Notes: a model not told the origin generated them from the letters alone. DNA of 64,000 bases from Bradyrhizobium sp. in8p8 (GCF_000426845.1 NZ_AUGD01000002.1:372001-436000); one strand, 5' to 3'. Shown: positions 49,520 through 58,251, counted from the stretch's first letter. Numbers and translations: made by a program.

Positions 49520-51773
49520 TGCGCCGCAAGCGATTGTTGTAGTGTTTGATGAACGTTGCCTGCGGCTGCTCCGGCGTCTGATACAGATCCTCCATGACGG
49601 CCCATGGATATTGCTTTGGAGCGTACCCGCCCATCTGGAAGCATGACGGAAACTCACCGCCGGCAGCCTCAAAATTCAGGTACATCAATCGGAGATAATC
49701 ATAGAGCTTTTGATAGCTCTTGCACCGATCGCGCCATGTGACGAGGTTAGCCGCCTGATCTTTGTAGAGATAGTTGTACCCGCCTTCGTACATTGTCATC
49801 CGGAGAGGGTGTCCGTCTTTGGTCGAGAAGCGCGTTCCGAGCACGGCCAAATTGACGAAGAGCGCATTCATAGCCTGAATGCCATCGTTCCCTACGCTCA
49901 GCAGATCATCCATATAGGTCGCGATGTTCGCAGTGTTACCGGTAGAGACATAATCATTCGCCCACGTCGTCTCTTGAGCAGTTCCGTAGTAAGTCGAAGA
50001 CCGGAAGTACATCGCCGCGCACGAGTGCGTCAGCCAGTTCGACGCCGCATCGGACGACGGCCGGCTGAACGTCGAGCGATAGAGCGCGCTGGTGTAGTGC
50101 TCGTCGTGGCTCATGCTGGGGCCAGAAATGAAGTTCGCCAGCCAGACATTATTGATGGTCTGGTAGGGCGCCGTCGCCGGATTGAGGACGCCCCCAGAAG
50201 GAAAGAACGTGTTGTAGACGACCTGAGCCGCTCGCGAGTTCACCATTCCCGCCCAAGCGTGCCAGTTGCCGTTATCGGTTCTCCACGATGCGTTGTTCTG
50301 CCAATACGCGATGGCGAAGCACTGCGCGACGGCACAGCAGTTCGGGAGAGCAGTGAATAGGAACGTCTCGTTCGGGATGGTCTCAAGTCTCGGGATCATC
50401 CACGGCGTCTCTTGGACGGCATCGTAGACCATCTGGACGAGACCGGGCCAGAAGTCCGACTGAGCGTAAGCGCCGGGGTGCAGGTTCGAGAACCACGGGT
50501 GCGCGCCCATCTCCTGGCAAAGCGAAAGCATGACCTCGTATGGCACGCTGTTCAGGTAGCCGAGATTGTCCTCTCCTGAGGAAATCGTGCCTCCTCCGGC
50601 TATCCACGATTTTTGGAGGTCGTCATAAGTAAGGATATAATAGTTATTCTTCATCCGCAGGTTTTGACCGAAGCTCCCATAATTCGGGCTCTTGATCGGA
50701 ATTCGCGTACCGCCGTTCAAAGTGAGTGTCGGCTGGCGTGTGGCAAAGAACCCCGTCGATGTCCCGGTCCCGCCGGTCGAGAACAGCACCTTGGCACTGC
50801 CCGGAACAATCTGACAAATCTCGATGCGGTTGGCATCGACAACAGTCTTGACGTAGTACATCACCAATGTGCTTAGCTCGGGAGGCAGCGCGGTAGCGCC
50901 GTCCAATCCAAACATCACGGGCTCGTCTACGCTAAGTCCGTGCGATGTCCAATTGACATAGTCGTTCGTTGCATCGAACGAGATGCCAGTGACCTTGGCA
51001 AAGGTCTGCGCATTCGGGATCAGAACAGAGATGGCCATGCCGTCCGTGGGGTCACCGCTTGTTGGGATGATGCCCGGAACGCTGGCCCCATTGCCCACGT
51101 TGCCGTTGACGGCATAGTCATTGGTGCCCGTGCAGCCGGAGCAGTAAAGCTCGGGTCGGACGTCCGAACTGCCCCACGTCGCGTAGGTCAGGGATTTGCG
51201 ATCCGACCACTTCCAGATGTTGTTGTCGTTACCGGACTGCCAATTCAAGAAGCGATAGACTCCCCAGCCCATCTCTCGCAGCTTGTTCTTGAAATCAGTG
51301 CTGAAATAGCTGGTTGATAGATTTGCTTCCTCGTCCTTGAAGAAAATCTTGATGTTGGTGATCTTGGTTGTCCAAGACGTGATGCCTACCTGAGCTTGGC
51401 TCGTGTTCGGGATCGTGAACTCGTAACGGCCCGAACCTGTTGTGCTGGTGAGGCTCCCGACCCCCGCATAAGTCAGGCCGGAAACAGACAGGCTCATGGT
51501 CCCGTTGCCGTCCCACGTCATGACGAGCGTACCTGGGCGGACGTTGGCACCCGGCAGCGCTCCGTTGATGACGAAGCCCTTCCCGGACGGATTGATGTTC
51601 GGATAGCCGTCCGCGTCGAGGTCGGTCGGCGCCATTGCGCCAAGCGTCCAACGTGGCCGTCCGAACTGCTTGAAGATATTGTTCGCCCACCACTCCCCGC
51701 TTTGTGTGGAAGACGGGAAGTTGAAGTTGACCTGAGATCGGCCGCCGTTGTGAGACGTTGCGAGGACCGTCAT
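49509..51773 (-). CDS. Large tail protein, probable sugar-cleaving receptor-binding protein
   Basis: A 754-residue protein starting at ATG 51773 (ATGA overlap with the upstream gene). Residues 1-200 look like a structural adaptor with beta-rich repeats (SGLTYAGVGSLTSTTGSGRY). From about 200 on (MGWGVYRFLNWQSGNDNNIW, LCQEMGAHPWFSNLHP, TMYEGGYNYLY) the pattern is of a glycoside-hydrolase-like barrel with aromatic sugar-binding residues. It is the last gene of the late operon, so a tail-spike depolymerase is likely. No exact family. Confidence 0.65.
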   Translation of the reverse strand: MTVLATSHNGGRSQVNFNFPSSTQSGEWWANNIFKQFGRPRWTLGAMAPTDLDADGYPNINPSGKGFVINGALPGANVRPGTLVMTWDGNGTMSLSVSGLTYAGVGSLTSTTGSGRYEFTIPNTSQAQVGITSWTTKITNIKIFFKDEEANLSTSYFSTDFKNKLREMGWGVYRFLNWQSGNDNNIWKWSDRKSLTYATWGSSDVRPELYCSGCTGTNDYAVNGNVGNGASVPGIIPTSGDPTDGMAISVLIPNAQTFAKVTGISFDATNDYVNWTSHGLSVDEPVMFGLDGATALPPELSTLVMYYVKTVVDANRIEICQIVPGSAKVLFSTGGTGTSTGFFATRQPTLTLNGGTRIPIKSPNYGSFGQNLRMKNNYYILTYDDLQKSWIAGGGTISSGEDNLGYLNSVPYEVMLSLCQEMGAHPWFSNLHPGAYAQSDFWPGLVQMVYDAVQETPWMIPRLETIPNETFLFTALPNCCAVAQCFAIAYWQNNASWRTDNGNWHAWAGMVNSRAAQVVYNTFFPSGGVLNPATAPYQTINNVWLANFISGPSMSHDEHYTSALYRSTFSRPSSDAASNWLTHSCAAMYFRSSTYYGTAQETTWANDYVSTGNTANIATYMDDLLSVGNDGIQAMNALFVNLAVLGTRFSTKDGHPLRMTMYEGGYNYLYKDQAANLVTWRDRCKSYQKLYDYLRLMYLNFEAAGGEFPSCFQMGGYAPKQYPWAVMEDLYQTPEQPQATFIKHYNNRLRRIRW

Positions 51774-52567
51774 CAGGCCACCTTGAAGCCGACGAGCGGG
51801 AAGCCGCCGGAACTTACGGTCTCGACGAGTGTCGCCGCCGTCAAATCGTCCCATGTGCCAAGAGACACACTAGCAATAGAGTATCCCGGAACGAATTGCG
51901 AGGTGATCTGATCAACGTTGGCGAGCGTGGTCGTGCCAAGAAGCGACGATAGTCCGAACAGACTTCCAGCAGCACTAAGAATATGAAAGGTCGGCGAGAC
52001 CGTACTGGCGTTAAAAGCAAAGTAATAAAGAACGCCTTCACTCAACGAAGCATTGGTATCCAAACCACCAGCAGCGACGACAGTGTTCGAACTGCTCGTG
52101 CTCGCGCTTGCACTGCTCTTTGCAATCAGAGTGGTAGGATGAAACGTGCTCTGGTCTGCGTTATAGATTGCAGCTTGCCAATTCCCAGCAGCTCCAGTCG
52201 AGACTCGAACCCAAAGATCAGAGATCGTCACGTCAGCCGGGAAAATAACCGGGAACAGAAGCAGGGTATTGGCGCCCGCAGGAGACCCCGACGACGGAGC
52301 GATGTTATATCCAAACGGGTAGTGATACGTTCCCGTCTTATAGGGCTTCCAGAGTTTGGCCCACGAACCTGCGTTGGCCCGAACCGTGCTGGCATTCGCA
52401 GAAATTTTGCTGAGTATCCACGTCCAGATCGCGGCGAACGTCTGGTGAAGCGTCGAGGCCGGCGCAGAAAAGGACTGCTGCACCTCGAAAGCGTCAGTGT
52501 CACTAATATCCGACCCAAGCGTGAGGCCGGACGAGGTGCCATCTGTCTTGATGAGATAGTCGGTCAT
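51773..52567 (-). CDS. Tail-associated structural protein
   Basis: A 264-residue protein beginning MTDYLIKTDGTSSGLTLGSD. It is Ser/Thr/Ala-rich and beta-strand-prone (ASVSLGTWDDLTAATLVETV), with a repeat-poor jelly-roll look, such as sugar-binding phage proteins have. It lies between two overlapping structural genes in the late operon (ATGA at both ends). Specific function unknown. Confidence 0.55.
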   Translation of the reverse strand: MTDYLIKTDGTSSGLTLGSDISDTDAFEVQQSFSAPASTLHQTFAAIWTWILSKISANASTVRANAGSWAKLWKPYKTGTYHYPFGYNIAPSSGSPAGANTLLLFPVIFPADVTISDLWVRVSTGAAGNWQAAIYNADQSTFHPTTLIAKSSASASTSSSNTVVAAGGLDTNASLSEGVLYYFAFNASTVSPTFHILSAAGSLFGLSSLLGTTTLANVDQITSQFVPGYSIASVSLGTWDDLTAATLVETVSSGGFPLVGFKVA

Positions 52568-53067
52568 GCTGCTGCAATCCTGTAGTTGCCGGCTGAAGAG
52601 ATGCGACGGTTGTTGGAAGAAGCGATACGGAAGTTACCGGTTACGATGTCGCTGACGACGACGGTTAGAGTGTTCGACCACGCGCTGACTGCACTGTCAG
52701 AGGCGCGCGTCACGCGCCCGCGGACGTAATAGGTGCCGTTTGCCGGCGCCTGGTACTGATCCGTCGTGACCTCGTTGGCGGTATCTTCGCCAGACGTGAT
52801 GACGTGCGGCGTGGTGTCGATGATGGTTGAGAAGCCGCTGTCGGTCGCGACTTGGCGCGTCAGCGTGTCGCCAGTCGTTACCGTATCGTCCAGATCCCAG
52901 AAGAAGGTCATCAGGCCGGCAACGGCGGTGTTCAGGCTCAGAACCGGCGCGGTTGGAAGGTCAACAGGCGGCCCGCTGCCTGCCGCACTCCCAAGGCGTC
53001 TGTCACGCCAAACCCGGTGCAACTGAGCTTGAACCCGCCAAGGGATCTTCTTTTTGGCCTTTGCCAT
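52564..53067 (-). CDS. Fibronectin-III-like phage structural protein
   Basis: A 167-residue protein with a Lys-rich start (AKAKKKIPWRVQAQLHRVWR). The central part is a fibronectin type III-like domain (FFWDLDDTVTTGDTLTRQV, YQAPANGTYYVRGRV and SAWSNTLTVVVSD), typical of phage tail decorations. ATG 53067 or 53070 may start it; the second Met codon has the better ribosome spacing. A terminator lies just upstream of it. Confidence 0.65.
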   Translation of the reverse strand: MAKAKKKIPWRVQAQLHRVWRDRRLGSAAGSGPPVDLPTAPVLSLNTAVAGLMTFFWDLDDTVTTGDTLTRQVATDSGFSTIIDTTPHVITSGEDTANEVTTDQYQAPANGTYYVRGRVTRASDSAVSAWSNTLTVVVSDIVTGNFRIASSNNRRISSAGNYRIAAA

Positions 53068-53079
53068 CATGCCCTCAAG

Positions 53080-53101
53080 AAAAAGCCCGGCTCAGCCGGG
53101 C
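53080..53101 (-). terminator. Rho-independent terminator between late-gene groups
   Basis: On the minus strand GCCCGGC-TGA-GCCGGGC is followed by TTTTTCTTG. The stem is seven perfect base pairs with a three-base loop. It would separate the lysis genes upstream from the tail-fibre genes downstream. Confidence 0.8.
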
Positions 53102-53130
53102 GGCTTGTAGACTAGTGCGACAGGCTGCCG

Positions 53131-53394
53131 TCATTTCAGACACCGCCTTGCAGCGCGAATCTGAGCGAGCGAGAAACCTTGCTTGATGGCCCAAGCCAGA
53201 GATGCGGCCTTGCCGTGTTCGGCGACCTTCTCGCGAATGACTTCGCAGGTTGCGCCGGCAGGAAGGCCGATGTCAGGCGTCGCAGCCGCCCTTGCTTGGC
53301 GCGTCATGAGCATGATCAACGCTGCTGACAACACGAAAATTCCGACGACCAGCAAGAGCAGGAAGAGATTGGATCTACGTCTCATGTGTGGCAT
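53131..53394 (-). CDS. Small membrane protein in lysis region (possible spanin subunit)
   Basis: An 87-residue protein. Residues 9-32 form a hydrophobic helix (LFLLLLVVGIFVLSAALIML), followed by a short soluble part, IREKVAEHGKAASLAWAIKQ. It overlaps the preceding gene by one codon position (ATGA). Context with endolysin and holin makes a spanin or lysis accessory role possible, but no signature proves it. Confidence 0.5.
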   Translation of the reverse strand: MPHMRRRSNLFLLLLVVGIFVLSAALIMLMTRQARAAATPDIGLPAGATCEVIREKVAEHGKAASLAWAIKQGFSLAQIRAARRCLK

Positions 53395-53819
53395 CAGCTC
53401 GGCTTCATCTTCAGCAATTCCCGGATGTCGTCCCTGATCTCACCGAGACCACTCTTCAAATCCGCCGAAAGGCGCTCAATAGCGCGTTCGAAGTCCGGAA
53501 TTTTCACATAGTTGTCCCTGCCATAGATCTCGACTTCGCGGATCTTGTTCTCCACGGACGCGATTTTTTCCCGCATGGCGTGGCCGACCTCTCCGAAGTT
53601 GTGATCTTGATTCCGTTGCTCATCTGCAAACTTGGCTTCGAGCCTTTTGATTTCCGCGAGTATCTTGTCTCGCTCATCATCAATCTGCTTTTTTAGAGCA
53701 GCCTTAAGCTCTCCAACCGCTTGCCCAAGTCGAAATGAACCGAATAGGCCCTGCCCGATAAACCCTAAGATGACGACGCCCACCGAAATCCAAGGATACA
53801 GCTCCTTCATCCCCGTCAC
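53394..53819 (-). CDS. Membrane-anchored coiled-coil protein, Rz-like spanin candidate
   Basis: A 141-residue protein. An N-terminal helix (PWISVGVVILGFIGQGLFG) is followed by a long charged coiled coil (AALKKQIDDERDKILAEIKR and the segment EAKFADEQRNQDHNFGEVGH). This is the layout of inner-membrane spanins (Rz), which help break the outer membrane at lysis. It lies immediately before the 87-residue protein and after the holin gene. Confidence 0.55.
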   Translation of the reverse strand: MTGMKELYPWISVGVVILGFIGQGLFGSFRLGQAVGELKAALKKQIDDERDKILAEIKRLEAKFADEQRNQDHNFGEVGHAMREKIASVENKIREVEIYGRDNYVKIPDFERAIERLSADLKSGLGEIRDDIRELLKMKPS

Positions 53820-53958
53820 TCTCCTAGCCGTCCGCCGCCGCTAGGAAGATTCCCAGCATGTTAACCTTTCCGAGCTAGGGTCCGCCCAGCCCGTGCTATG
53901 GTGCCGCCACAGCGCGGGTTAGGATCGTCGTGGCGGCTGCAACCGCCGCGGCGATCCG

Positions 53959-54579
53959 CTACTTCTTTCGGCCAGTAACGGCCTTGATCGTGGATGCGAC
54001 AACACCTTCGGGAGCCTGCCCCGTGATCGCCGTCTGCTTCATCGCAGTTGTGTCAGAGGCAACGTATCCAAGCAAAGCGAACAGGCCGGCAGTAAAGATG
54101 GCCGTGGAGTTGAACAATGTCGCTAGCTGGTCAGGCGGCACGCCCTTGCCGAACATCGTGTAGGCGATCGCAGCAACTTGTTCGATGCCGTAGAGCAGAA
54201 CCAGGTAGCCAAGAAGGTGACGCCAGTGCCACCACGGAACCTTGCCGGTTTCTGCACGGATGGTCTTGTTAATCTCAGAGATGTTTGCCTTGTCGACATC
54301 GCCCTTAACTTCGGCCAAGCGTGTTAGATAGGCGTATTTCGCCTGCACGTCGGACTGAGCGGCCTCAAGGGCCGCGCGCGCGGTGTCCGGATCGGCTACG
54401 ACTGCCGTGTTCACCTCTTCCGGCGTTGCCGAGGACGGCAGCCCGAGAGCCTTCTTGATCGCGCTGACCGCGAATGAGGACACCGGGCCAGGAACGCCGA
54501 GCGCGGTTCCAAGGATCGGAAGGCCGAAGTCGATCGCGGTGTTTGCAAGCCACGACCATTTGCCGAGATCGATCGCCAT
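53959..54579 (-). CDS. Holin of the three-helix (GTA-holin-like) type
   Basis: A 206-residue protein starting at ATG 54579, one base after the endolysin stop. N-terminal helix segment (AIDFGLPILGTALGVPGPVS), a charged middle (PEEVNTAVVADPDTARAALE) and two C-terminal helices (LLGYLVLLYGIEQVAAIAY and LFALLGYVASD) match the 3TM holin family used by phages and gene transfer agents. It releases endolysin into the cell wall. Paired with the endolysin gene upstream. Confidence 0.75.
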   Translation of the reverse strand: MAIDLGKWSWLANTAIDFGLPILGTALGVPGPVSSFAVSAIKKALGLPSSATPEEVNTAVVADPDTARAALEAAQSDVQAKYAYLTRLAEVKGDVDKANISEINKTIRAETGKVPWWHWRHLLGYLVLLYGIEQVAAIAYTMFGKGVPPDQLATLFNSTAIFTAGLFALLGYVASDTTAMKQTAITGQAPEGVVASTIKAVTGRKK

Positions 54580-54580
54580 G

Positions 54581-55528
54581 TCAGGCCGCCTTCCGCTTCT
54601 TGGTGGTCTTACGCTTAGCTTTGGTCTTGCCATTCTTCGCCGGAGCGCGCCGCGCGCGCGGCTTCGCTGGCGCCTTCCACACATCGGCCGGCGCCGGGAG
54701 TGCAGCCAGCGCGCCCGAGGACTTTGCCCGATCTGCCGACAGGAGAACGTCGTGATAGGGCTCCGGCTGAGCTTGATGCCGTTTCCACCAGCGCCAAGCG
54801 AAATACCCCAGCGCCGCGACCGCGACGACCGCAGCGGCCAGCAAACCCCACTGCCAAGCAGACCAGCCCTGTTGCACGCCAGCTGCAACGGTACCGGCCA
54901 CGACCGCGCCGCCGCCAGCCTTGCCGGCATCAGATGGTGTCACCGTCGGCTTTGGCGCCTCAAACCTGATGGTCGGATCGATGGCCTGCATGGCGAGGAT
55001 AAGACCGGCACAGCCGAGTTGCTTGTCGACGACGTTCGGGTCAAAGACGTGGTCCGCGACGTATTTCCCGGCTTTGTATTGATCCGTACCCGACCAGACA
55101 TAGGGCGACGGCAATCCGCGCTGCGCATAGCCGAAGCCGTTGTAACCCTCGAGCAGCGTCAGGATGCCGCCAATAGACCAATCCTTGTTCCGGGCAGCGT
55201 AGGGCGGACAGTTGACCAGCGCATCATAGGCGGCCTCCTCCCAGCTCTTGAACGGCCCCCTGCCCTTCGGAACGATGGTCGAGACCTTATTCCAAGGCTG
55301 ACCTTGAGCGATGCTCCTGAGCCACTGCGGATCGGCACCAGACTCCCGTTCCTTGATGACCGCGATCACAAACCAGGGGACGCCGGTGCGGGCCTCCATG
55401 GCCTGAAAGCGTGCCTTCCCCGCTACGAGCCGGCGAGCGACAGGACCGAATTCAGGGCCACGGGTAAGTTTCGCCGCAGCCCATCGGCGTGCGTTGGCTG
55501 CTTTAAGCTTTTGAACATCGATTGCCAT
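54581..55528 (-). CDS. Phage endolysin (lysozyme-like) with C-terminal membrane helix
   Basis: A 315-residue peptidoglycan hydrolase. GAGGAG precedes ATG 55528. The catalytic region is seen as TGVPWFVIAVIKERESGADP near residue 48-68, SWEEAAYDALVN and GFGYAQRGLPSPYVWSG, the pattern of the alphaproteobacterial lysozyme family (COG5526-type). Residues 225-250 are a membrane helix (WGLLAAAVVAVAALGYFAWRW), and the tail is Lys/Arg/Ala-rich, both unusual for a released endolysin and may hold it at the membrane until lysis. Confidence 0.72.
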   Translation of the reverse strand: MAIDVQKLKAANARRWAAAKLTRGPEFGPVARRLVAGKARFQAMEARTGVPWFVIAVIKERESGADPQWLRSIAQGQPWNKVSTIVPKGRGPFKSWEEAAYDALVNCPPYAARNKDWSIGGILTLLEGYNGFGYAQRGLPSPYVWSGTDQYKAGKYVADHVFDPNVVDKQLGCAGLILAMQAIDPTIRFEAPKPTVTPSDAGKAGGGAVVAGTVAAGVQQGWSAWQWGLLAAAVVAVAALGYFAWRWWKRHQAQPEPYHDVLLSADRAKSSGALAALPAPADVWKAPAKPRARRAPAKNGKTKAKRKTTKKRKAA

Positions 55529-55612
55529 AGGTTCTCCTCGTCAGAGCCATTCTCTGGTTGAATCAACGGCTGGTTGTCTGGTAAGTACCCCGCCCGGGCT
55601 GGGAGAGGAATG

Positions 55613-55744
55613 ATGCGGACTATCTGGTTAATAGCTGCTGGAGCCCTGATATTGGCTGCGGCAGCGATCGGAGCTAGCCTCAGTAACGATCGATGTTACG
55701 CCTACAACGGCGCGCTAATAGAGAAGCCCTGCTCTACGGAATGA
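55613..55744 (+). CDS. Tiny membrane-anchored peptide, opposite to the late operon
   Basis: A 43-residue frame on the plus strand (ATG 55613, a second ATG is three bases earlier) with GGGAGAG upstream. One hydrophobic helix (IWLIAAGALILAAAAIGASL) is followed by a polar end with two cysteines, CYAYNGALIEKPCSTE. It overlaps the convergent SGNH gene by 11 bases. Similar tiny frames occur at 58153 and 58251, so it may be a phage moron. Confidence 0.5.
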   Translation: MRTIWLIAAGALILAAAAIGASLSNDRCYAYNGALIEKPCSTE

Positions 55745-56312
55745 GCGGCCCGAACGTTGCGGTCATGAGCGGCATGGTTACGCGCTGAAGGCCGCTCAGA
55801 AGCGGATGAATGCCGTCATCAACAGCATATTCTTCCGGATGGAGAACTGGATCGCCCCAGGCTGTTCGGACATCGATCAGTTGGACGCCCAGAGTTATGG
55901 CCAAGCTCCGAATGCGAGCGTCATAGCCAGCAAGGTTCGGGAACGTGGCCGCTATGGCATCCGCTCGCGGCTGTGATGCAAGCATGAAATAGATCGAGGT
56001 GTTCGGCGATCCACTGCGGATCGCGGCAACCATGGCCGTCCAGTTAGACGCGGCCTGCGAAATGCTGACCCCCTGCGCGGGATTCGCGTCGTTGATCCAT
56101 TCCAGGACGGCGGCGCGAGGACGGAGGTTTACGACCGGCTGGATATTGGCAAGCCCGTACCCGGAGGCCTGGCCTTCTCTGCCTGTTAGATAGGTTTTGA
56201 TGCGGCTGACTCGACCAACCTGCATCGACTTTTCCCAAATGATCGGCCAGTTGCGCGCGTTGCGGTCGACAGTCAAGCTAGTGCCATGGATCGCAATGTC
56301 AAAGACATTCAT
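55734..56312 (-). CDS. SGNH/GDSL-type esterase, tail-associated
   Basis: A 192-residue hydrolase. The nucleophile serine is in DIAIHGTSLTV near residue 12, the oxyanion glycine in ASGYGLANIQP or nearby, and the catalytic Asp/His pair in DDGIHPLLSG near residue 165. SGNH enzymes remove acetyl groups; in phage tails they deacetylate host polysaccharide. The start codon overlaps the stop of the tail-fibre gene (ATGA), so it is the partner of that protein. Confidence 0.75.
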   Translation of the reverse strand: MNVFDIAIHGTSLTVDRNARNWPIIWEKSMQVGRVSRIKTYLTGREGQASGYGLANIQPVVNLRPRAAVLEWINDANPAQGVSISQAASNWTAMVAAIRSGSPNTSIYFMLASQPRADAIAATFPNLAGYDARIRSLAITLGVQLIDVRTAWGDPVLHPEEYAVDDGIHPLLSGLQRVTMPLMTATFGPLIP

Positions 56313-57538
56313 CAGGCGTACTCGTCGCGAAGATCGGTCCAGCCCTGCAAGAACACGTTCACCAAGTTGTCCGTGTCGGTAGAACCCGCGCTATACGTAT
56401 AGACCTGCCCGGCTGTGCTCGTGAACGTCTCGACCAAGCCGCCATCAAACCCCGCCTGCTTGTATTGTGAGGCTTGCTGCCCGAGCGTTGGCGCACCGAG
56501 ATCAGGGTCACGAAAGATCACGAAATATGCCGGGTTTCCTGCGTCAACGAGGTTTTCATAAGTCAGGAAACAACGGGCCTTCATCTTGACGCCGATCGGG
56601 ACAGGCAAAGTCAGAAGCGAGGCGAGGCCGAGAGATCGCCCGCTCGTGACCGTGATGGGAGTTGCAAACTCAAAAGAACCATCGGCACGCCATAGACCGG
56701 CGAGAATGAACCCACTTGCATCAGTGCGGAAAGCGCCGATGCGCCGCTTTTGCGTGTATCCAGACGGCATTGTCGGCGACACAGCCGACGTGCTGAATAG
56801 AATATCGACCGCAGAGCTCGTCGGATTTCGGATGATGAAAATGTGATAACAAGTATTGATCGCGACGGACCCCGTGTCCAACGCACCGTTGCCCGATCCT
56901 GAAACCCATGCGCTTGTGGTCTTGGTCACACCAGCGCCGAGCGTGATGTCGATCAGGTTATTGTTGTCGCGCGCCGTGCCCGCCGTAAAATCAAGTTTCG
57001 TGTTGGGCGTTGTTGCGTTGTTCGATGGAAGAAGACCGGAGATAGCCTTTGCAACACTCGTCGAAACGGCTGATGCAGAATTAGCGGCAGCAGTAGCCGA
57101 AGCGGCAGCGGCGGAAGCAGACGCAGCCGCGGCCGTTGCAAGATCGCTAACCGCGTCCGTCGCTTCCTGAAAATCCGCTTGGTTCATCCAGTATTCCCAG
57201 GCGATATTGTCCGTTCCGATGTCGGGCCGATCAGTTGCGAGGCTCCAGACATCGCCGCCATGGGCAGTTCCAGCTTGAACCGAAACCTTCATGCCCGCGA
57301 TCAAGGTTCGATTGGAGGCCGCGTCAGGAGAGCGACGCCACGACCCCTCCGATGCCGTGTAAATCCCATTCGCGGTCGCATCGCTCTGGTCTTTGACCAA
57401 GATGCGATCACCGGAAACAGTCAGCACGCCGTCAATGGTCTGTAGGCCTGACAACGTGATGTTTGCTGTCGTCGCGAGACGAACGGGTTCCTTATCGCCA
57501 GCGAGCAGGCGAACAGCGGCAGTCGAGGGGGTCGGCAT
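56312..57538 (-). CDS. Phage tail-fibre protein
   Basis: A 408-residue fibre. The N-terminal segment (KEPVRLATTANITLSGLQTI, RILVKDQSDATANGIYTASE) is the standard phage-fibre adaptor that binds the virion. Residues 125-175 are an Ala/Ser-rich coiled coil, and the C-terminal half is a beta-rich receptor-binding domain. ATG 57538 is favoured by ribosome spacing; 57541 is also open. It heads the group fibre-esterase-endolysin. Confidence 0.8.
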   Translation of the reverse strand: MPTPSTAAVRLLAGDKEPVRLATTANITLSGLQTIDGVLTVSGDRILVKDQSDATANGIYTASEGSWRRSPDAASNRTLIAGMKVSVQAGTAHGGDVWSLATDRPDIGTDNIAWEYWMNQADFQEATDAVSDLATAAAASASAAAASATAAANSASAVSTSVAKAISGLLPSNNATTPNTKLDFTAGTARDNNNLIDITLGAGVTKTTSAWVSGSGNGALDTGSVAINTCYHIFIIRNPTSSAVDILFSTSAVSPTMPSGYTQKRRIGAFRTDASGFILAGLWRADGSFEFATPITVTSGRSLGLASLLTLPVPIGVKMKARCFLTYENLVDAGNPAYFVIFRDPDLGAPTLGQQASQYKQAGFDGGLVETFTSTAGQVYTYSAGSTDTDNLVNVFLQGWTDLRDEYA

Positions 57539-57550
57539 CATTTACCTCGC

Positions 57551-58060
57551 TTAGACCGCGGCCATCGTCACGCCGTTGTCCTGCCCGTTCAGAAGACGGG
57601 CCTCGAACATGCAGGCGTGATCGGTGATGGTGCCGGTGACGACGAGTGTCACCTGAACGTCGAACGTCTGCGTTCCAGTGTTCGCGCCGGAAATCGCGCT
57701 CACGCTATAGGCGAGCGTCAGTGTGCCGCCGCCGGAGACCGTCGCGATGCCGGTCAGGGCAATGGTAGCCGCCGCTGCCACCGTGTCGACGCTCCCGGTC
57801 TGACGCGCGATGGCGATCAGGCCCTTACCGATGCGGGTGGACTCGCTCTGATCGGTGCCGGTGCCGAGCCAGGCCGCCAGCGTCAGCTCAATCGATGCGT
57901 TCTGATTGCCCGACGGCACCGTGACGCGGATGATCGACGTCGCGGTGTTGTTAGCGATGCCGGTCTTGCGGCCGGTCAGGGTCGAGAGGTTCCCGGCATA
58001 GCCAGGGCGGTTGCCGAAATCACTGCCGCTGGTGCGGGTCCGTCCAAACTTACGTGCCAT
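57551..58060 (-). CDS. Small phage structural protein
   Basis: A 169-residue protein with a basic start (RKFGRTRTSGSDFGNRPGYA) and a Thr/Ala/Gly-rich, beta-strand-prone body (LTLAYSVSAISGANTGTQTF). GAGGAG precedes ATG 58060. Probably a minor tail or head decoration protein; no family recognised. Confidence 0.6.
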   Translation of the reverse strand: MARKFGRTRTSGSDFGNRPGYAGNLSTLTGRKTGIANNTATSIIRVTVPSGNQNASIELTLAAWLGTGTDQSESTRIGKGLIAIARQTGSVDTVAAAATIALTGIATVSGGGTLTLAYSVSAISGANTGTQTFDVQVTLVVTGTITDHACMFEARLLNGQDNGVTMAAV

Positions 58061-58126
58061 CTGCTTTTTCTCCTCAAGAGCCGCCTCTCGGGCGGGATTG
58101 CGGGCTGCCGGCCCGTGCGGTAGAAA

Positions 58127-58150
58127 CCTGCCTCCGGGGATGGAGGCAGG
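58127..58150. terminator. Hairpin: terminator-like on the minus strand, hides a ribosome site on the plus strand
   Basis: CCTGCCTCC (58127-58135) pairs perfectly with GGAGGCAGG (58142-58150). On the minus strand it is followed by TTTCT, so it may terminate. On the plus strand the GGAGG arm is the ribosome site for the small frame at 58153. Confidence 0.55.
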
Positions 58151-58152
58151 CT

Positions 58153-58251
58153 ATGCGGTTGCATTCTGTTGGCCGGTTTACGGTCTACTGTATGGGCGCG
58201 GTCGTCATCGCCGCAGCCCTGATCCACATCGCAAGGGTTGCTATCGGCTGA
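58153..58251 (+). CDS. Tiny membrane peptide opposite to the late operon
   Basis: A 32-residue frame with GGAGG six bases upstream. It has a short hydrophobic helix (VYCMGAVVIAAALIHIARVA). Its stop overlaps the next start (TGATG at 58249-58253), which favours coupled translation. Very short; could be chance, but the ribosome site and overlap are suggestive. Confidence 0.45.
   Translation: MRLHSVGRFTVYCMGAVVIAAALIHIARVAIG

Noticed and set aside
52195..52230. tRNA-like T-loop word on the minus strand
   Set aside because: The surrounding sequence cannot form acceptor or anticodon stems and lies inside a phage structural gene.
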